Positions 48,642-57,014 of a stretch of DNA of 64,000 bases are shown here, piece after piece. Both the position numbers and the translations under genes were made by a program. Origin of the DNA: JAJFUG01 sp964473155 (GTDB taxonomy: Bacteria; Gemmatimonadota; Glassbacteria; GWA2-58-10). The notes below the pieces were generated by a model. The model saw only the letters and a program-made list of their open reading frames with translations, was not told where the DNA came from and did no database searches. How positions within the stretch are numbered: position 1 is the first letter of the stretch; the number at the start of each line of letters is the position of its first letter. The stretch spans positions 1 to 64,000 of the forward strand of contig CAYYNT010000012.1 in NCBI GenBank assembly GCA_964473155.1. The letters run 5' to 3'.

Positions 48642-49958
48642 ATGAGCAGCGATTACATAAAAGGCATCGATTCTCTGGCGTTGCATGCGGGACAAGTCCC
48701 CGACCCAGCCACTGGCAGCCGGGTCGTACCGATATACCAGACCACCAGCTATGTTTTCCGCAGCAGCGAACATGCAGCCAACCTGTTTGCGCTCAAAGAG
48801 TTCGGGAATATTTACACCCGGATCATGAATCCGACCCAGGACGTGCTGGAACAGCGTCTGGCGGCGGTTGAGGGCGGGACAGCCGCCCTGGCCGTGTCCA
48901 GCGGGCAGGCCGCAATAACCCTGGCGGTGTTGAATATAACCCGGGCCGGGCAGAACATAGTCTCCACCAGCTATCTTTACGGCGGGACCTACAACCTGTT
49001 CCATTATACTCTGCCCAGGCTGGGCATCGAGGTCCGATTTGTCGACTCATCCGATCCGGCGAATTATGAGAAGAAGATCGACAAAAACACGCGGCTGCTG
49101 TACGCCGAGTCGATAGGCAACCCGAAGAACAACGTGGATGACTATCAGGCCATCGCGGCTGTCGCGCACAGGCACGGCATCCCGTTTGTCCTGGACAATA
49201 CGGTGAGCCCGCCCCCGATACTCAGGCCGTTCGAGGTGGGGGCTGATATAGTGGTGCACTCGCTGACCAAGTTCATCGGCGGCCACGGGACTTCACTCGG
49301 CGGGGCGCTGGCCGAGTCCGGACGGTTCGACTGGAACAACGGCAATTTCCCGGAGCTGGTGGAGCCGGACCCCAGCTATCATGGGGTCAGCTACTGGAAG
49401 TTTTTCGGCGCCCACAAGGATGCGGTCGTGCCGGGCATCGCCTATGTGCTTAAGGCCCGCGTGCAGCTCCTGCGCGACCTCGGTCCGTCGATAAGCCCGT
49501 TCAACGCCTGGCAGATCCTTCAGGGCTTCGAAACCCTTCCCCTGCGTGTGCGTAAGCAGAGTGAGAACGGCCTGGCGGTGGCCCATTTCCTGGAGAAGCA
49601 CCCGGCGGTGGCCTGGGTCAACTACCCCGGACTGGAAAGCCACCCCGACCATGCCAATGCGGTCAAGTATCTGAAAAACGGGTTCGGTGCGATTATCGGG
49701 TTCGGGATCAAAGGCGGCCGTCAGGCCGGCATCAGGCTGATCGATTCGGTTCAGCTTTTCTCGCACCTGGCCAATATCGGGGATGCGAAGAGCCTGATAA
49801 TCCATCCGGCCTCGACCACGCACCAGCAACTTTCTCCGGAGGAGCAGCTTGCCACCGGAGTGACCGATGATTTTGTCCGTCTCTCGATCGGCCTGGAATC
49901 GATCGAGGACATCCTTGCCGATCTGGACCAGGCCCTGAAAAAGAGCCAGGGAGCCTGA
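48642..49958 (+). CDS. metY: O-acetylhomoserine sulfhydrylase/aminocarboxypropyltransferase
   Basis: PLP enzyme that makes homocysteine from O-acetylhomoserine and sulfide. Signature motifs: YQTTSYVF, YTRIMNPTQDVLEQRLAAVE, AVSSGQAA, and the PLP-binding lysine in SLTKFIGGHG. 438 residues fits the longer MetY form, distinct from MetB/MetC. GGAGG precedes the ATG. It overlaps nothing, with metX 2 bases later, and the two are the acetyl-transfer and sulfhydrylation steps of direct methionine synthesis. Confidence 0.96.
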   Translation: MSSDYIKGIDSLALHAGQVPDPATGSRVVPIYQTTSYVFRSSEHAANLFALKEFGNIYTRIMNPTQDVLEQRLAAVEGGTAALAVSSGQAAITLAVLNITRAGQNIVSTSYLYGGTYNLFHYTLPRLGIEVRFVDSSDPANYEKKIDKNTRLLYAESIGNPKNNVDDYQAIAAVAHRHGIPFVLDNTVSPPPILRPFEVGADIVVHSLTKFIGGHGTSLGGALAESGRFDWNNGNFPELVEPDPSYHGVSYWKFFGAHKDAVVPGIAYVLKARVQLLRDLGPSISPFNAWQILQGFETLPLRVRKQSENGLAVAHFLEKHPAVAWVNYPGLESHPDHANAVKYLKNGFGAIIGFGIKGGRQAGIRLIDSVQLFSHLANIGDAKSLIIHPASTTHQQLSPEEQLATGVTDDFVRLSIGLESIEDILADLDQALKKSQGA

Positions 49959-49960
49959 AC

Positions 49961-51196
49961 ATGCCTGAATCTCAGACAGGCCCCGCCAACCGGCGGGGCC
50001 GGTCCGGGACCCCTGAAAAGTCTGGAGCGCCGGGGCCGGAAAGCCCCGGATCGGTTGGCTGGGTCCGGCCGCAGAGGGTCCGTCTCGTTTCACCGCCCGA
50101 GGCTTTCGAACTGGAGGCGGGGGGACGGATTGCGCCCGTGGATGTGGAATACGAGACTTATGGCGAGTTGAACGCGGCGCGGGACAACGCCATTCTCGTG
50201 TTGCACGCCCTGAGCGGGGATGCCCACGTGGCGGGCTGGGACGCCGAGACCGCGGAGAGCGGACGAAAGTGGCGCGAGCGTAAACCCGGCTGGTGGGATG
50301 ATATGATCGGTCCGGGCAAGCCGCTGGACACCCGCCGCTGGTTTCTGATCTGCGCCAATGTCCTGGGAAGCTGTTACGGGACAACAGGCCCGTCTTCGCT
50401 CGACCCAGTCACGGCAAAGCCTTACGGTCTTCGATTCCCTCTGGTGACTATAAGCGACTGGGTCCGTCTCCAGGCCCGCCTTCTCGACCATCTGGGCATA
50501 GAGCGGCTTTTCGCCGTTATCGGCGGCTCTCTTGGCGGACAGCAGGCGCTGGAATGGGCGCTGGCCTATCCGGAAAGGGTGGAAAACGCCCTGGTGCTGG
50601 CCTCCAGCGCCAGGCTCAGCCCTCAGGGCCTGGCATTCAACGCGGTGGCCCGTCATGCTATTCTGACCGATCCGAATTTCCGGGGCGGGGATTACTACGA
50701 CGGGCCGGGGCCGGATGAGGGACTGGCCGCCGCCCGGATGCTGGGGCATATCACTTATCTGAGCGATGAGTCGATGTACAAGAAATTCGGCCGGCGCCTT
50801 CAGAACAAGAAAAAGCCGGATTTCAGCTTCGGGATCGAGTTCGAGGTGGAAAGCTACCTGGCTTATCAGGGACGGGCCTTTGTCGAGCGGTTCGATGCGA
50901 ACAGCTACCTGTATATCACCCGGGCGATGGACTATTACGACGCGGCCCTGCGCTGGGGCGGCGGCAGCCTGGACCAGGCCTGCTCGCGCCTGAAAAGCCG
51001 TGTCCTGGTGGTCTCGTTCTCCACCGACTGGCTCTACCCGCCCGCGGAATGCCGCGAGCTGGCCATGTCCGTGCTGCGCAACGGCAAGCCGGTGACCTAC
51101 GCCATGGTTCCCAGTTCCTACGGCCACGATTCGTTTCTGGTCGAGTACGAAAAGCTGGGACCGCTGGTTTCCAATTTTCTGTCCGTGCGGTTGTGA
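49961..51196 (+). CDS. metX: Homoserine O-acetyltransferase
   Basis: Alpha/beta hydrolase fold enzyme that activates homoserine with acetyl-CoA. The nucleophile serine is in GGSLGGQQALEWA, aspartate in FSTDWLYPP and histidine in YGHDSF, so the triad is complete. The N terminus has an extra 35-40 residue Pro/Gly-rich extension before RVRLVSPPEAF that is likely disordered. 2 bases after metY and 2 before metW. Acyl donor preference (acetyl versus succinyl) is assumed from family and from the partner being MetY. Confidence 0.94.
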   Translation: MPESQTGPANRRGRSGTPEKSGAPGPESPGSVGWVRPQRVRLVSPPEAFELEAGGRIAPVDVEYETYGELNAARDNAILVLHALSGDAHVAGWDAETAESGRKWRERKPGWWDDMIGPGKPLDTRRWFLICANVLGSCYGTTGPSSLDPVTAKPYGLRFPLVTISDWVRLQARLLDHLGIERLFAVIGGSLGGQQALEWALAYPERVENALVLASSARLSPQGLAFNAVARHAILTDPNFRGGDYYDGPGPDEGLAAARMLGHITYLSDESMYKKFGRRLQNKKKPDFSFGIEFEVESYLAYQGRAFVERFDANSYLYITRAMDYYDAALRWGGGSLDQACSRLKSRVLVVSFSTDWLYPPAECRELAMSVLRNGKPVTYAMVPSSYGHDSFLVEYEKLGPLVSNFLSVRL

Positions 51197-51198
51197 CT

Positions 51199-51978
51199 AT
51201 GAAAGAAAAAAAGCCGGATATCCAACAGGCCGCGCAGCATGACCGTCTGACCGAACTGCTCCGTCTCTGGGCCAGCCGGTATTCGCAGCCGGTGGAGAAC
51301 CTTTCGGCCGGACGGCTGGTGGAGCTGATCGAGCATTTTCTGCGCGAGGGGAAAGGTCAGGCGGCTCTGGAACAGGGTCAGCCGAAGCGCCGCTGGGACC
51401 ACGAGAAGATCGAAAGCATTATCGCTCCGGGCAGCCGCGTACTCGACCTGGGCTGCGGCGGAGGGGAACTCCTGGCCAGCCTGGTCAAGCGTCTGGGCGT
51501 GCGTGCCCAGGGAGTTGAGCTTGACCCGTCCAAGGTGTTCGAGTGCGTCCGGCGGGGCATCCCTGTATTCCAGACCGATCTGGACCAGGGCCTGGCCGGT
51601 ATCCCGGACAACTCGTTCGACTATGTGATCCTGGAGGAAACCCTTCAGACCGTGCATCACCCGGTGAGCGTGCTGGGCGAGATGCTGCGGATAGGCCGCT
51701 GCGGGATAGTGAGCTTCCCGAATTTCGGCTACTGGCGCGTGCGGCTGGAGCTTGGGTTCGGCGGGCGCATGCCTGTGTTCGAAACCCTGCCGTACTCCTG
51801 GGCCGAGACCCCCAATATCCACCTGTTCACGATCGATGACTTCACGGCCTGGGCCGCCGAGCACCGGGTGCGCCTGATCGAGGGCTACGTGCTGTGCGAG
51901 GGCAAGGTGCGCCCGCTGGCCGAGGGCGACAACCTGTTCGCCGAGGAAGCCCTGATGGTCGTGCAGAACGGGGGATGA
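51199..51978 (+). CDS. metW: MetW-like methyltransferase
   Basis: 259 residues, SAM-dependent methyltransferase fold: VLDLGCGGGELLASL (SAM loop), VEL acidic end of the second strand, then DYVILEETLQTVHHP and MPVFETLPYSWAETPNIHLFT. The MetW family is defined by its place after metX in many proteobacteria; its role is unclear and may be regulatory. The N terminus has an extra helical segment before the fold (to about residue 60). The ATG at 51199 follows the metX stop by 2 bases. Confidence 0.92.
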   Translation: MKEKKPDIQQAAQHDRLTELLRLWASRYSQPVENLSAGRLVELIEHFLREGKGQAALEQGQPKRRWDHEKIESIIAPGSRVLDLGCGGGELLASLVKRLGVRAQGVELDPSKVFECVRRGIPVFQTDLDQGLAGIPDNSFDYVILEETLQTVHHPVSVLGEMLRIGRCGIVSFPNFGYWRVRLELGFGGRMPVFETLPYSWAETPNIHLFTIDDFTAWAAEHRVRLIEGYVLCEGKVRPLAEGDNLFAEEALMVVQNGG

Positions 51979-52095
51979 TCCAACATTTTCCTGCCCTGAC
52001 GGTTTTTCCTCTTGCTTTTGTCTCCCGCTGGACGGAATATTTCGGCAGTCTTTTGACCGTTTTCAAGCCGATAACCGTCCACCCGGAGAGACCCC

Positions 52096-53271
52096 ATGAC
52101 ACGAGCCTGCCTGTCCGCGCTTGTTCTCCTCGCCCTGGCCTGCGCCGCACCTTCCGAGAAAGCCGCCGTCACTCAGCAGAAGAGCAACCCCTTCGACCTG
52201 GTCACCGCGCACGTGAAAAGCCGCATGCTTCTGTCCAATGACTGCTCGGCCGGGGCGGCGGTGGTCATGCGCCACGGCAAGGTGGTGTACGAGGAATATT
52301 TCGGGCGGGAGGGCCGCACGGAGGGGGCCGTTCCGGTGGGTCCGGAGTCGCGCTTCCCCTGTTACTCCGTCTCGAAAGGTTTCTGCGCCGCGCTCCTGCT
52401 GAGCCTGGTTTCGGATGGAACCGTCGCGCTGGATGACCCCGTGGCCAGATACGTGCCGTATTTCACCGGCAAAGGGCCGGGCGGCAGGTTCCTGCGTGAG
52501 AAGGTCACCCTGCGGATGTTAGCCAGCCACAGCGGCGGCGTGTTCGGCGAGAGCAACGCGCCGCAGACCTGGCCCGAGGGGGTGGAGACGTTCAGCGATT
52601 TGGTCCTGGAGAGCGAGCCGGGGACAGCGTTCCACTACAACGAACTGGGTATGCGGCTTCTGGGCTACACCCTGTCAAAGGCCGCGGGGAAGCCGTACGA
52701 CCAGCTTCTTAAAGAGCGCGTTTTTGAGCCGCTCGGCCTGAGCAGCGCTGGTTGGCTGCATCAGGGTGATGACCTGGCGCACATTGTCGAGACATTTGTG
52801 GGGCCGGATTCCTCCTATGTGCACTATTCGGATGAGTACTCCCCGGAGCCGTATCCAGGTTCCGGCCTGTACGCCACGGTGCGGGATATCGCCCGCTACG
52901 GCCAGCTCTACCTGGACAAGGGCATGGCCGGGGACAAGCGGATATTCGATCCGAAGTTTCTGGAGCAGGCCTGGGTCAGCCAGCCGCCCGCACGCACGCC
53001 GCCGGACCCGCGGTACGGCCTCCTGTTCTGGCTCTTTCCAGGGCAGAGCGCCGTGGTGTTCAGCGGCGCGGCGCACACGATCTGCGCGATCCTTCCTGAG
53101 CAGGACATGCTGATCGCCATGGGCCTGAACCAGAAAGCCGGCGGAGCGGGCTGGGATTTTACGGCCGAGAAAGAGAACCTGGCGCGCGTGGGCCTGGCCC
53201 TGGATGAGATGCTGCGCCGAGCCGAGGGCGAGGCGCTGGCGCCTGGCAGAATGGGGGAGGTGAACCGTTGA
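52096..53271 (+). CDS. Serine hydrolase, beta-lactamase/esterase fold
   Basis: 391 residues. Signal peptide (ACLSALVLLALACA), possibly lipoprotein-like. SxxK motif: S91-V-S-K94. The second motif is FHYNELG, where families usually have YxN; here the third position is Glu, which may change activity. DPRYGLLFW and the final GAAHTICAILPEQDM region fit the esterase/carboxypeptidase class. Extracytoplasmic. Its stop codon overlaps the TTG start of the next gene. Substrate (esters, peptides, lactams) not determinable. Confidence 0.85.
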   Translation: MTRACLSALVLLALACAAPSEKAAVTQQKSNPFDLVTAHVKSRMLLSNDCSAGAAVVMRHGKVVYEEYFGREGRTEGAVPVGPESRFPCYSVSKGFCAALLLSLVSDGTVALDDPVARYVPYFTGKGPGGRFLREKVTLRMLASHSGGVFGESNAPQTWPEGVETFSDLVLESEPGTAFHYNELGMRLLGYTLSKAAGKPYDQLLKERVFEPLGLSSAGWLHQGDDLAHIVETFVGPDSSYVHYSDEYSPEPYPGSGLYATVRDIARYGQLYLDKGMAGDKRIFDPKFLEQAWVSQPPARTPPDPRYGLLFWLFPGQSAVVFSGAAHTICAILPEQDMLIAMGLNQKAGGAGWDFTAEKENLARVGLALDEMLRRAEGEALAPGRMGEVNR

Positions 53272-53795
53272 CCCTGGTGCTGGTGGACGGATACAACCTG
53301 ATACGCCGCATCCCGGAGTTGCGGGCCGTGGAGCGCCGCTCCGGCCTGGAGGCCGGGCGGCGGGAGCTGGATAACCGTCTGTCCGGATACACTCAAGGCC
53401 GCACCGGGGTGCGGGTGACAGTAGTCTATGACGGCGCTCTGAACCCGGAGGCCCCGTCCGCTTATGGCGGCGGCGGTTTTACGGCCCTGTTCCGCGAGGA
53501 CGCCGACCGGGGACTGGTGGAGCTGGCTTTACATGCCGCAGCGCGGGGCGAGCAGGTGCGCGCGGTAAGCTCCGACCGCGCCGGAGTAGTTTCGCAGCTT
53601 GCCGGGAACAACCGGATAGAAACCTTGAGCGCCGAGGTGTTCTGGCGCGAACTGGGGCCGAAAAGCTCGCGCAGAGGGGCAAAGACAAGCAGCAGGGGCG
53701 ATTCCGGGACGCGGGAGAAGCCGGGACATGTATCCAAAGCCGAGGTCAACTACTGGCTGGAAGCTTTTGGCGCGTCAGGGGAGGAGGAAGAATAG
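53268..53795 (+). CDS. NYN/YacP-like PIN-domain protein
   Basis: 175 residues. VLVDGYNLIR at the start and the downstream RTGVRVTVVYDGA and EQVRAVSSDRAGVVSQLAGN segments are the NYN/YacP signature (a PIN-like RNA nuclease fold whose acidic residues bind metal). YacP/Rae1 in Bacillus cleaves mRNA on the ribosome; this one could do similarly. The start is a TTG overlapping the preceding stop as TTGA. The C-terminal 40 residues are low-complexity Arg/Ser rich before a short helix. Confidence 0.82.
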   Translation: MTLVLVDGYNLIRRIPELRAVERRSGLEAGRRELDNRLSGYTQGRTGVRVTVVYDGALNPEAPSAYGGGGFTALFREDADRGLVELALHAAARGEQVRAVSSDRAGVVSQLAGNNRIETLSAEVFWRELGPKSSRRGAKTSSRGDSGTREKPGHVSKAEVNYWLEAFGASGEEEE

Positions 53796-53798
53796 GGA

Positions 53799-53821
53799 GG
53801 GGACACGGCGCGCCGTGCCCC
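53799..53821. repeat. GC-rich palindrome, copy 2
   Basis: GGGGA, then CACGGCGCGCCGTG, then CCCC. Same core as the element at 14959-14986. Four bases after the NYN gene stop, so it could also work as a terminator. Confidence 0.7.
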
Positions 53822-54033
53822 AACGCCAGTGCAATTCTCCTTACCGACCAGGTCATCGTTGACGGCCATTATCCGGTTATTAAAATCGGCTGTCACAAAA
53901 CGGATTCTTTTATTGCAGGGTTGAGGCGGTTTGGCGATATGGCAAAGAGGCTGCTATGAACATGTAATACGAAGGGACGAAAACATAAACGCGGTAAGGG
54001 AATATATAAATCCTCGAAAATCCAGAAAACTTC
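53822..54033. other. Intergenic, left part of the AT-rich islet
   Basis: No gene seen. Sequence turns visibly AT-rich from about 53880 onwards. Confidence 0.4.
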
Positions 54034-54330
54034 TTAGCGAATAAAAAACAACCACATCGCCACCAAAGATGCACCACCGATACCGTCCAGTGATTTTTTT
54101 ACATCTTCAATAGTCGCTATCCTCCGCCCACTCGAATCGCGAATGTGACTTCCATCAAATTCAGCCACCTTTTTGCCATGACTATCTCTAAATATCTTAC
54201 CGTCTGTTTCACCGATCTTTGTTCCATGATTATCCCGAATAGTCTTCCCATCGAAAACACCAATTTTATTTCCCCTACGATCACGTAGCTCCTTACCATC
54301 AAATTTGTAGTCCAGCATACTGATCTCCAT
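54034..54330 (-). CDS. Short-repeat protein, beta-flower-like
   Basis: 98 residues made of four or five repeats of about 15-16 residues following the pattern FDGK.IRD..G.KIG (FDGKELRDRRGNKIG, FDGKTIRDNHGTKIG, TDGKIFRDSHGKKVA, FDGSHIRDSSGRRIA). Each would give a short beta hairpin, recalling bacterial 4-fold or 5-fold beta-flower proteins. A hydrophobic C terminus (IGGASLVAMWLFFIR) may be a membrane anchor. Codon use is AT-rich compared with neighbours. Possibly acquired. Function unknown. Confidence 0.72.
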   Translation of the reverse strand: MEISMLDYKFDGKELRDRRGNKIGVFDGKTIRDNHGTKIGETDGKIFRDSHGKKVAEFDGSHIRDSSGRRIATIEDVKKSLDGIGGASLVAMWLFFIR

Positions 54331-54689
54331 TTTAAGTCAATGTCTCGTTTTCTCAGAGAAACGTGAAACCTTTTCCAAGCTCAGAAAAAGCGATACGATC
54401 ATAACCGGATTTGAATGTTCAAAATTGCAAATGAATTACTTCTACTAAGGTAAAAAACTATTTTCTCTATATATACAAACGACTGTACCAACGACTGTAC
54501 CAAGAGACTAAAAATGAGGGCTTGAATAACTCTATCGAATTTTGAAGGGATAGAGAATTATGCAAAACCATAGAATACCCAAGCTGCAAATGAGCTTGGT
54601 AATAGATAATGTAAAATCGATATAAATAATTTTGGACAAGGCTTCCATTTAACTATCTGTCTTTCAAACTTTAAAACCGAACTATTCAA
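54331..54689. other. AT-rich intergenic region
   Basis: No gene found. Contains a 12-bp tandem repeat at 54479-54502. Composition differs markedly from the flanking gene strings. Confidence 0.5.
54479..54502. repeat. 12-bp tandem repeat
   Basis: ACGACTGTACCA occurs twice in a row. Confidence 0.85.
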
Positions 54690-55595
54690 TCATCCAACCT
54701 CTTTCAAAAACGGCAAGCTGTCCTGCGCGCCCAGACGGGTGGTGGAGATCGCCGCCGCGCGGCTGGCGAATGCAATGGCCGCCTCCAGGCTTTCCCCGCG
54801 CGCCAGGGCCGCGCCCAGGCCGCCGTTGAAACAGTCCCCCGCCGCCGTGCTGTCCACGGACCTGACCGCAACGGTCGGGAACTGACGTACACCGGAGCTG
54901 TCCCGGCAGAGCACGCCGTTCTTGCCGCGGGTGACCAGCACGGTCTGCACGCCCTTGCCTTTCAGTATCTCCGCCTGTTTCGCGCAACTGGCCTCATCCT
55001 CGCCAGCGACACCGGTAAGAAGCTCGGCCTCGGTCTCGTTGGGTGTGGCGAGAGTCACTTTCGCCAGTAACGAATCGGGCAGGGCGCGGGCCGGGGCCGG
55101 GTCGAGTATCACCCGTGTCCCATGTTTATGGGCTATCTCCACGGCACGCTCGACTGTCTCAAGCGGTATTTCGAGCTGGAGCAGCACGCTGTCCGCGCGG
55201 GCGATAATCTCTTCCGCCGCCTCGACATCCGCCGGGCAGAGCCTGGAGTTGGCCCCGGCCGCCACCACGATTATGTTCTCTCCGTGCTCATCCACCACGA
55301 TAATCGCCACGCCCGAGGGCTTTTCCGTGTCCTGGAACACGAAATCGGTCTTTATTCCCTCGCGGCGGAAATTGCTCAGCATCTTCTCCCCGAAAGCGTC
55401 CTGCCCCACACGCGCCACGAAATAGACCTCGGCCCCCAGACGGGCTGCGGCAACGGCCTGGTTGGCGCCCTTGCCCCCGGCGATCATCGCGAACTCGCCG
55501 CCGAGGATTGTCTCGCCGGGCCTGGGAATACGCCCGGACTTGATGACCAGGTCCATGTTCGAGCTGCCGACCACCACCACCGGCTTCCGGTCCAT
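54690..55595 (-). CDS. rbsK: Ribokinase
   Basis: Phosphorylates D-ribose to ribose-5-phosphate. PfkB fold: GSSNMDLVIKSGRIPRPGET near the N terminus, GGKGANQAVAAARLGA (sugar-binding Gly-Gly motif), and near the C terminus DSTAAGDCFNGGLGAAL, with the catalytic aspartate in AAGD. 301 residues, standard. GGAGAGG precedes the ATG. It is last in the minus-strand string after the LytR_C gene (gap 28), although functionally unrelated; no rbs transport genes are adjacent. Confidence 0.92.
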   Translation of the reverse strand: MDRKPVVVVGSSNMDLVIKSGRIPRPGETILGGEFAMIAGGKGANQAVAAARLGAEVYFVARVGQDAFGEKMLSNFRREGIKTDFVFQDTEKPSGVAIIVVDEHGENIIVVAAGANSRLCPADVEAAEEIIARADSVLLQLEIPLETVERAVEIAHKHGTRVILDPAPARALPDSLLAKVTLATPNETEAELLTGVAGEDEASCAKQAEILKGKGVQTVLVTRGKNGVLCRDSSGVRQFPTVAVRSVDSTAAGDCFNGGLGAALARGESLEAAIAFASRAAAISTTRLGAQDSLPFLKEVG

Positions 55596-55623
55596 CTGGT
55601 CCTCTCCTGTTTTCTTTGTCAGC

Positions 55624-56298
55624 TCAGAATCCGATAAATGAGCGCGCGCGCCCGACGATGCTTTTCAGGGTAAGCTGGGGGGGAGTTTCAGCCTGCGGGG
55701 GAGTGACATAGCTCAACCAGTCCCGGCCTAAAATGACAGTGACATCCACCAGCGCCATCTCATCCGGCTGGCTGGTAAGACGGGTGCAGCCCAGGGAATT
55801 AGCGACCGCCAGGCCGACCTCGGGACGCTCGGTATGGTTGACCACAAGGGTGTTTTCATAATCGAAATTCTCGGCGTTGCCCGCGCTGACAACATCGAAT
55901 CGCAGGTCGCGCAGGCGCGTGGTCATGTCCCGTCCGGCCCCCGGCTCGCCGCAGCCGTTGAGCACCCGCACCTCCACCGTGGCCGGGTCCACCGGCGGCA
56001 GGGCCAGCCCGGCCGTATCCTGACCGGCAAACGCGGCCTGCTCTTTCTGCGCCTTTTTCGCGGCCGTCACCTCGCGGTACTGGGTCCAGGCCGAGGCCAG
56101 GAAAAGCAGCATGAATCCGGCGGCGACCAGAAGGCCCAGGCTCATCAGGATACCGCTCAGAGAGATGGATATGCCCGCGCCCCGGCGCGGCGCGGCGGTA
56201 AGGGAGCGGCGGTTGGTCTCGATCACACGGCCTTGACGGGATTTACGCAGATTTTTCAGGTGTTCGCGTCGCTTGCGGCTGTAAGGACGGTCGGCCAT
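55624..56298 (-). CDS. LytR_C-domain membrane protein
   Basis: 224 residues. The start at 56298 (MADRPYSRKRREH) is preferred over the frame opening at 56382. The N-terminal part is basic and cytoplasmic, then one membrane helix (LSGILMSLGLLVAAGFMLLFL), and a periplasmic LytR-C-type domain beginning about residue 100 with VEVRVLNGCGEPGAGRDM. This domain is the C-terminal part of LCP cell-wall enzymes but here stands without the catalytic LCP domain. Encoded between yqeK and rbsK; in Firmicutes lytR-type genes also cluster with nadD and yqeK. Confidence 0.83.
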   Translation of the reverse strand: MADRPYSRKRREHLKNLRKSRQGRVIETNRRSLTAAPRRGAGISISLSGILMSLGLLVAAGFMLLFLASAWTQYREVTAAKKAQKEQAAFAGQDTAGLALPPVDPATVEVRVLNGCGEPGAGRDMTTRLRDLRFDVVSAGNAENFDYENTLVVNHTERPEVGLAVANSLGCTRLTSQPDEMALVDVTVILGRDWLSYVTPPQAETPPQLTLKSIVGRARSFIGF

Positions 56299-56396
56299 GA
56301 GGTGTCCGGAGAAGGATTCGTGAAAGGTTTCAGTTTCATTATTCCCGGTTGTAAGATAGCAGCACCGGGCCGGATAATACAACAGTTTTGTAAGGC

Positions 56397-57014
56397 TTAT
56401 TTCTTCGGCTTGCCATCCAGGTTCAAAGCGTTCCAGGCCGTGACGCCGTTGGAATGCAGGGGCCGTCCTTTGCCCAGGGTGTAGACAAGCTTGCGGCAGA
56501 GGATTTCCCGATACACCTCATCCAGCGTCCTGGTTATTTTACGGCCCAGGGAGCGGACATCCGCCTCCTCGGCGCGCTGGGGACGGTTAGGCTCCAGGTA
56601 GTCCGCGCAGAACAGTATTTTCTCCACCAGACCGGCCTCCGGGTGGCTGGTCGTGTGGTAGTACACGGCGTCGATTATCTCATTGTCCCGGATGCCCAGC
56701 CGCGTGCGAAGGTAATGCGCCGCCGCCGGGCCATGCAGAAGGCCGCCGCCCAGACGCCAGGTCTCGCTGTCCAGGGGGGCCGATTCGCCGATGATGAAAT
56801 CGCGCAGCTCTTTCTGGCTCCAGCCCTTGTAAAGGTCGTGCGCCAGGGCGGCCAGATGGACTTTAGCTGGCAGGCCGGTTCCGGTCGCAATTTTCGCAGC
56901 GGTTTTGCGCGCGAAATCCGCCACGGAGTTGATATGCAGTTCCAGCCGCTTGCCCCCGTAACGGCGCTTTATCTCGGCTTTCAGCTCTTTGGCGGCTTCC
57001 TCAAACTGTCCCAT
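56397..57014 (-). CDS. yqeK: HD-domain Ap4A hydrolase, YqeK-like
   Basis: 205 residues. HD signature HLAALAHDLYKGW with paired H-D, then an HxxH-type helix (LLHGPAAAHYLR) and VYYHTTSHPEAG. These fit the YqeK family, which cleaves diadenosine tetraphosphate symmetrically. The ATG at 57014 overlaps the pdxJ end by 14 bases, with GGAGG nearby. Gene order pdxJ-yqeK-LytR_C hints at a split version of the nadD-yqeK-lytR cluster known elsewhere. Confidence 0.84.
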   Translation of the reverse strand: MGQFEEAAKELKAEIKRRYGGKRLELHINSVADFARKTAAKIATGTGLPAKVHLAALAHDLYKGWSQKELRDFIIGESAPLDSETWRLGGGLLHGPAAAHYLRTRLGIRDNEIIDAVYYHTTSHPEAGLVEKILFCADYLEPNRPQRAEEADVRSLGRKITRTLDEVYREILCRKLVYTLGKGRPLHSNGVTAWNALNLDGKPKK

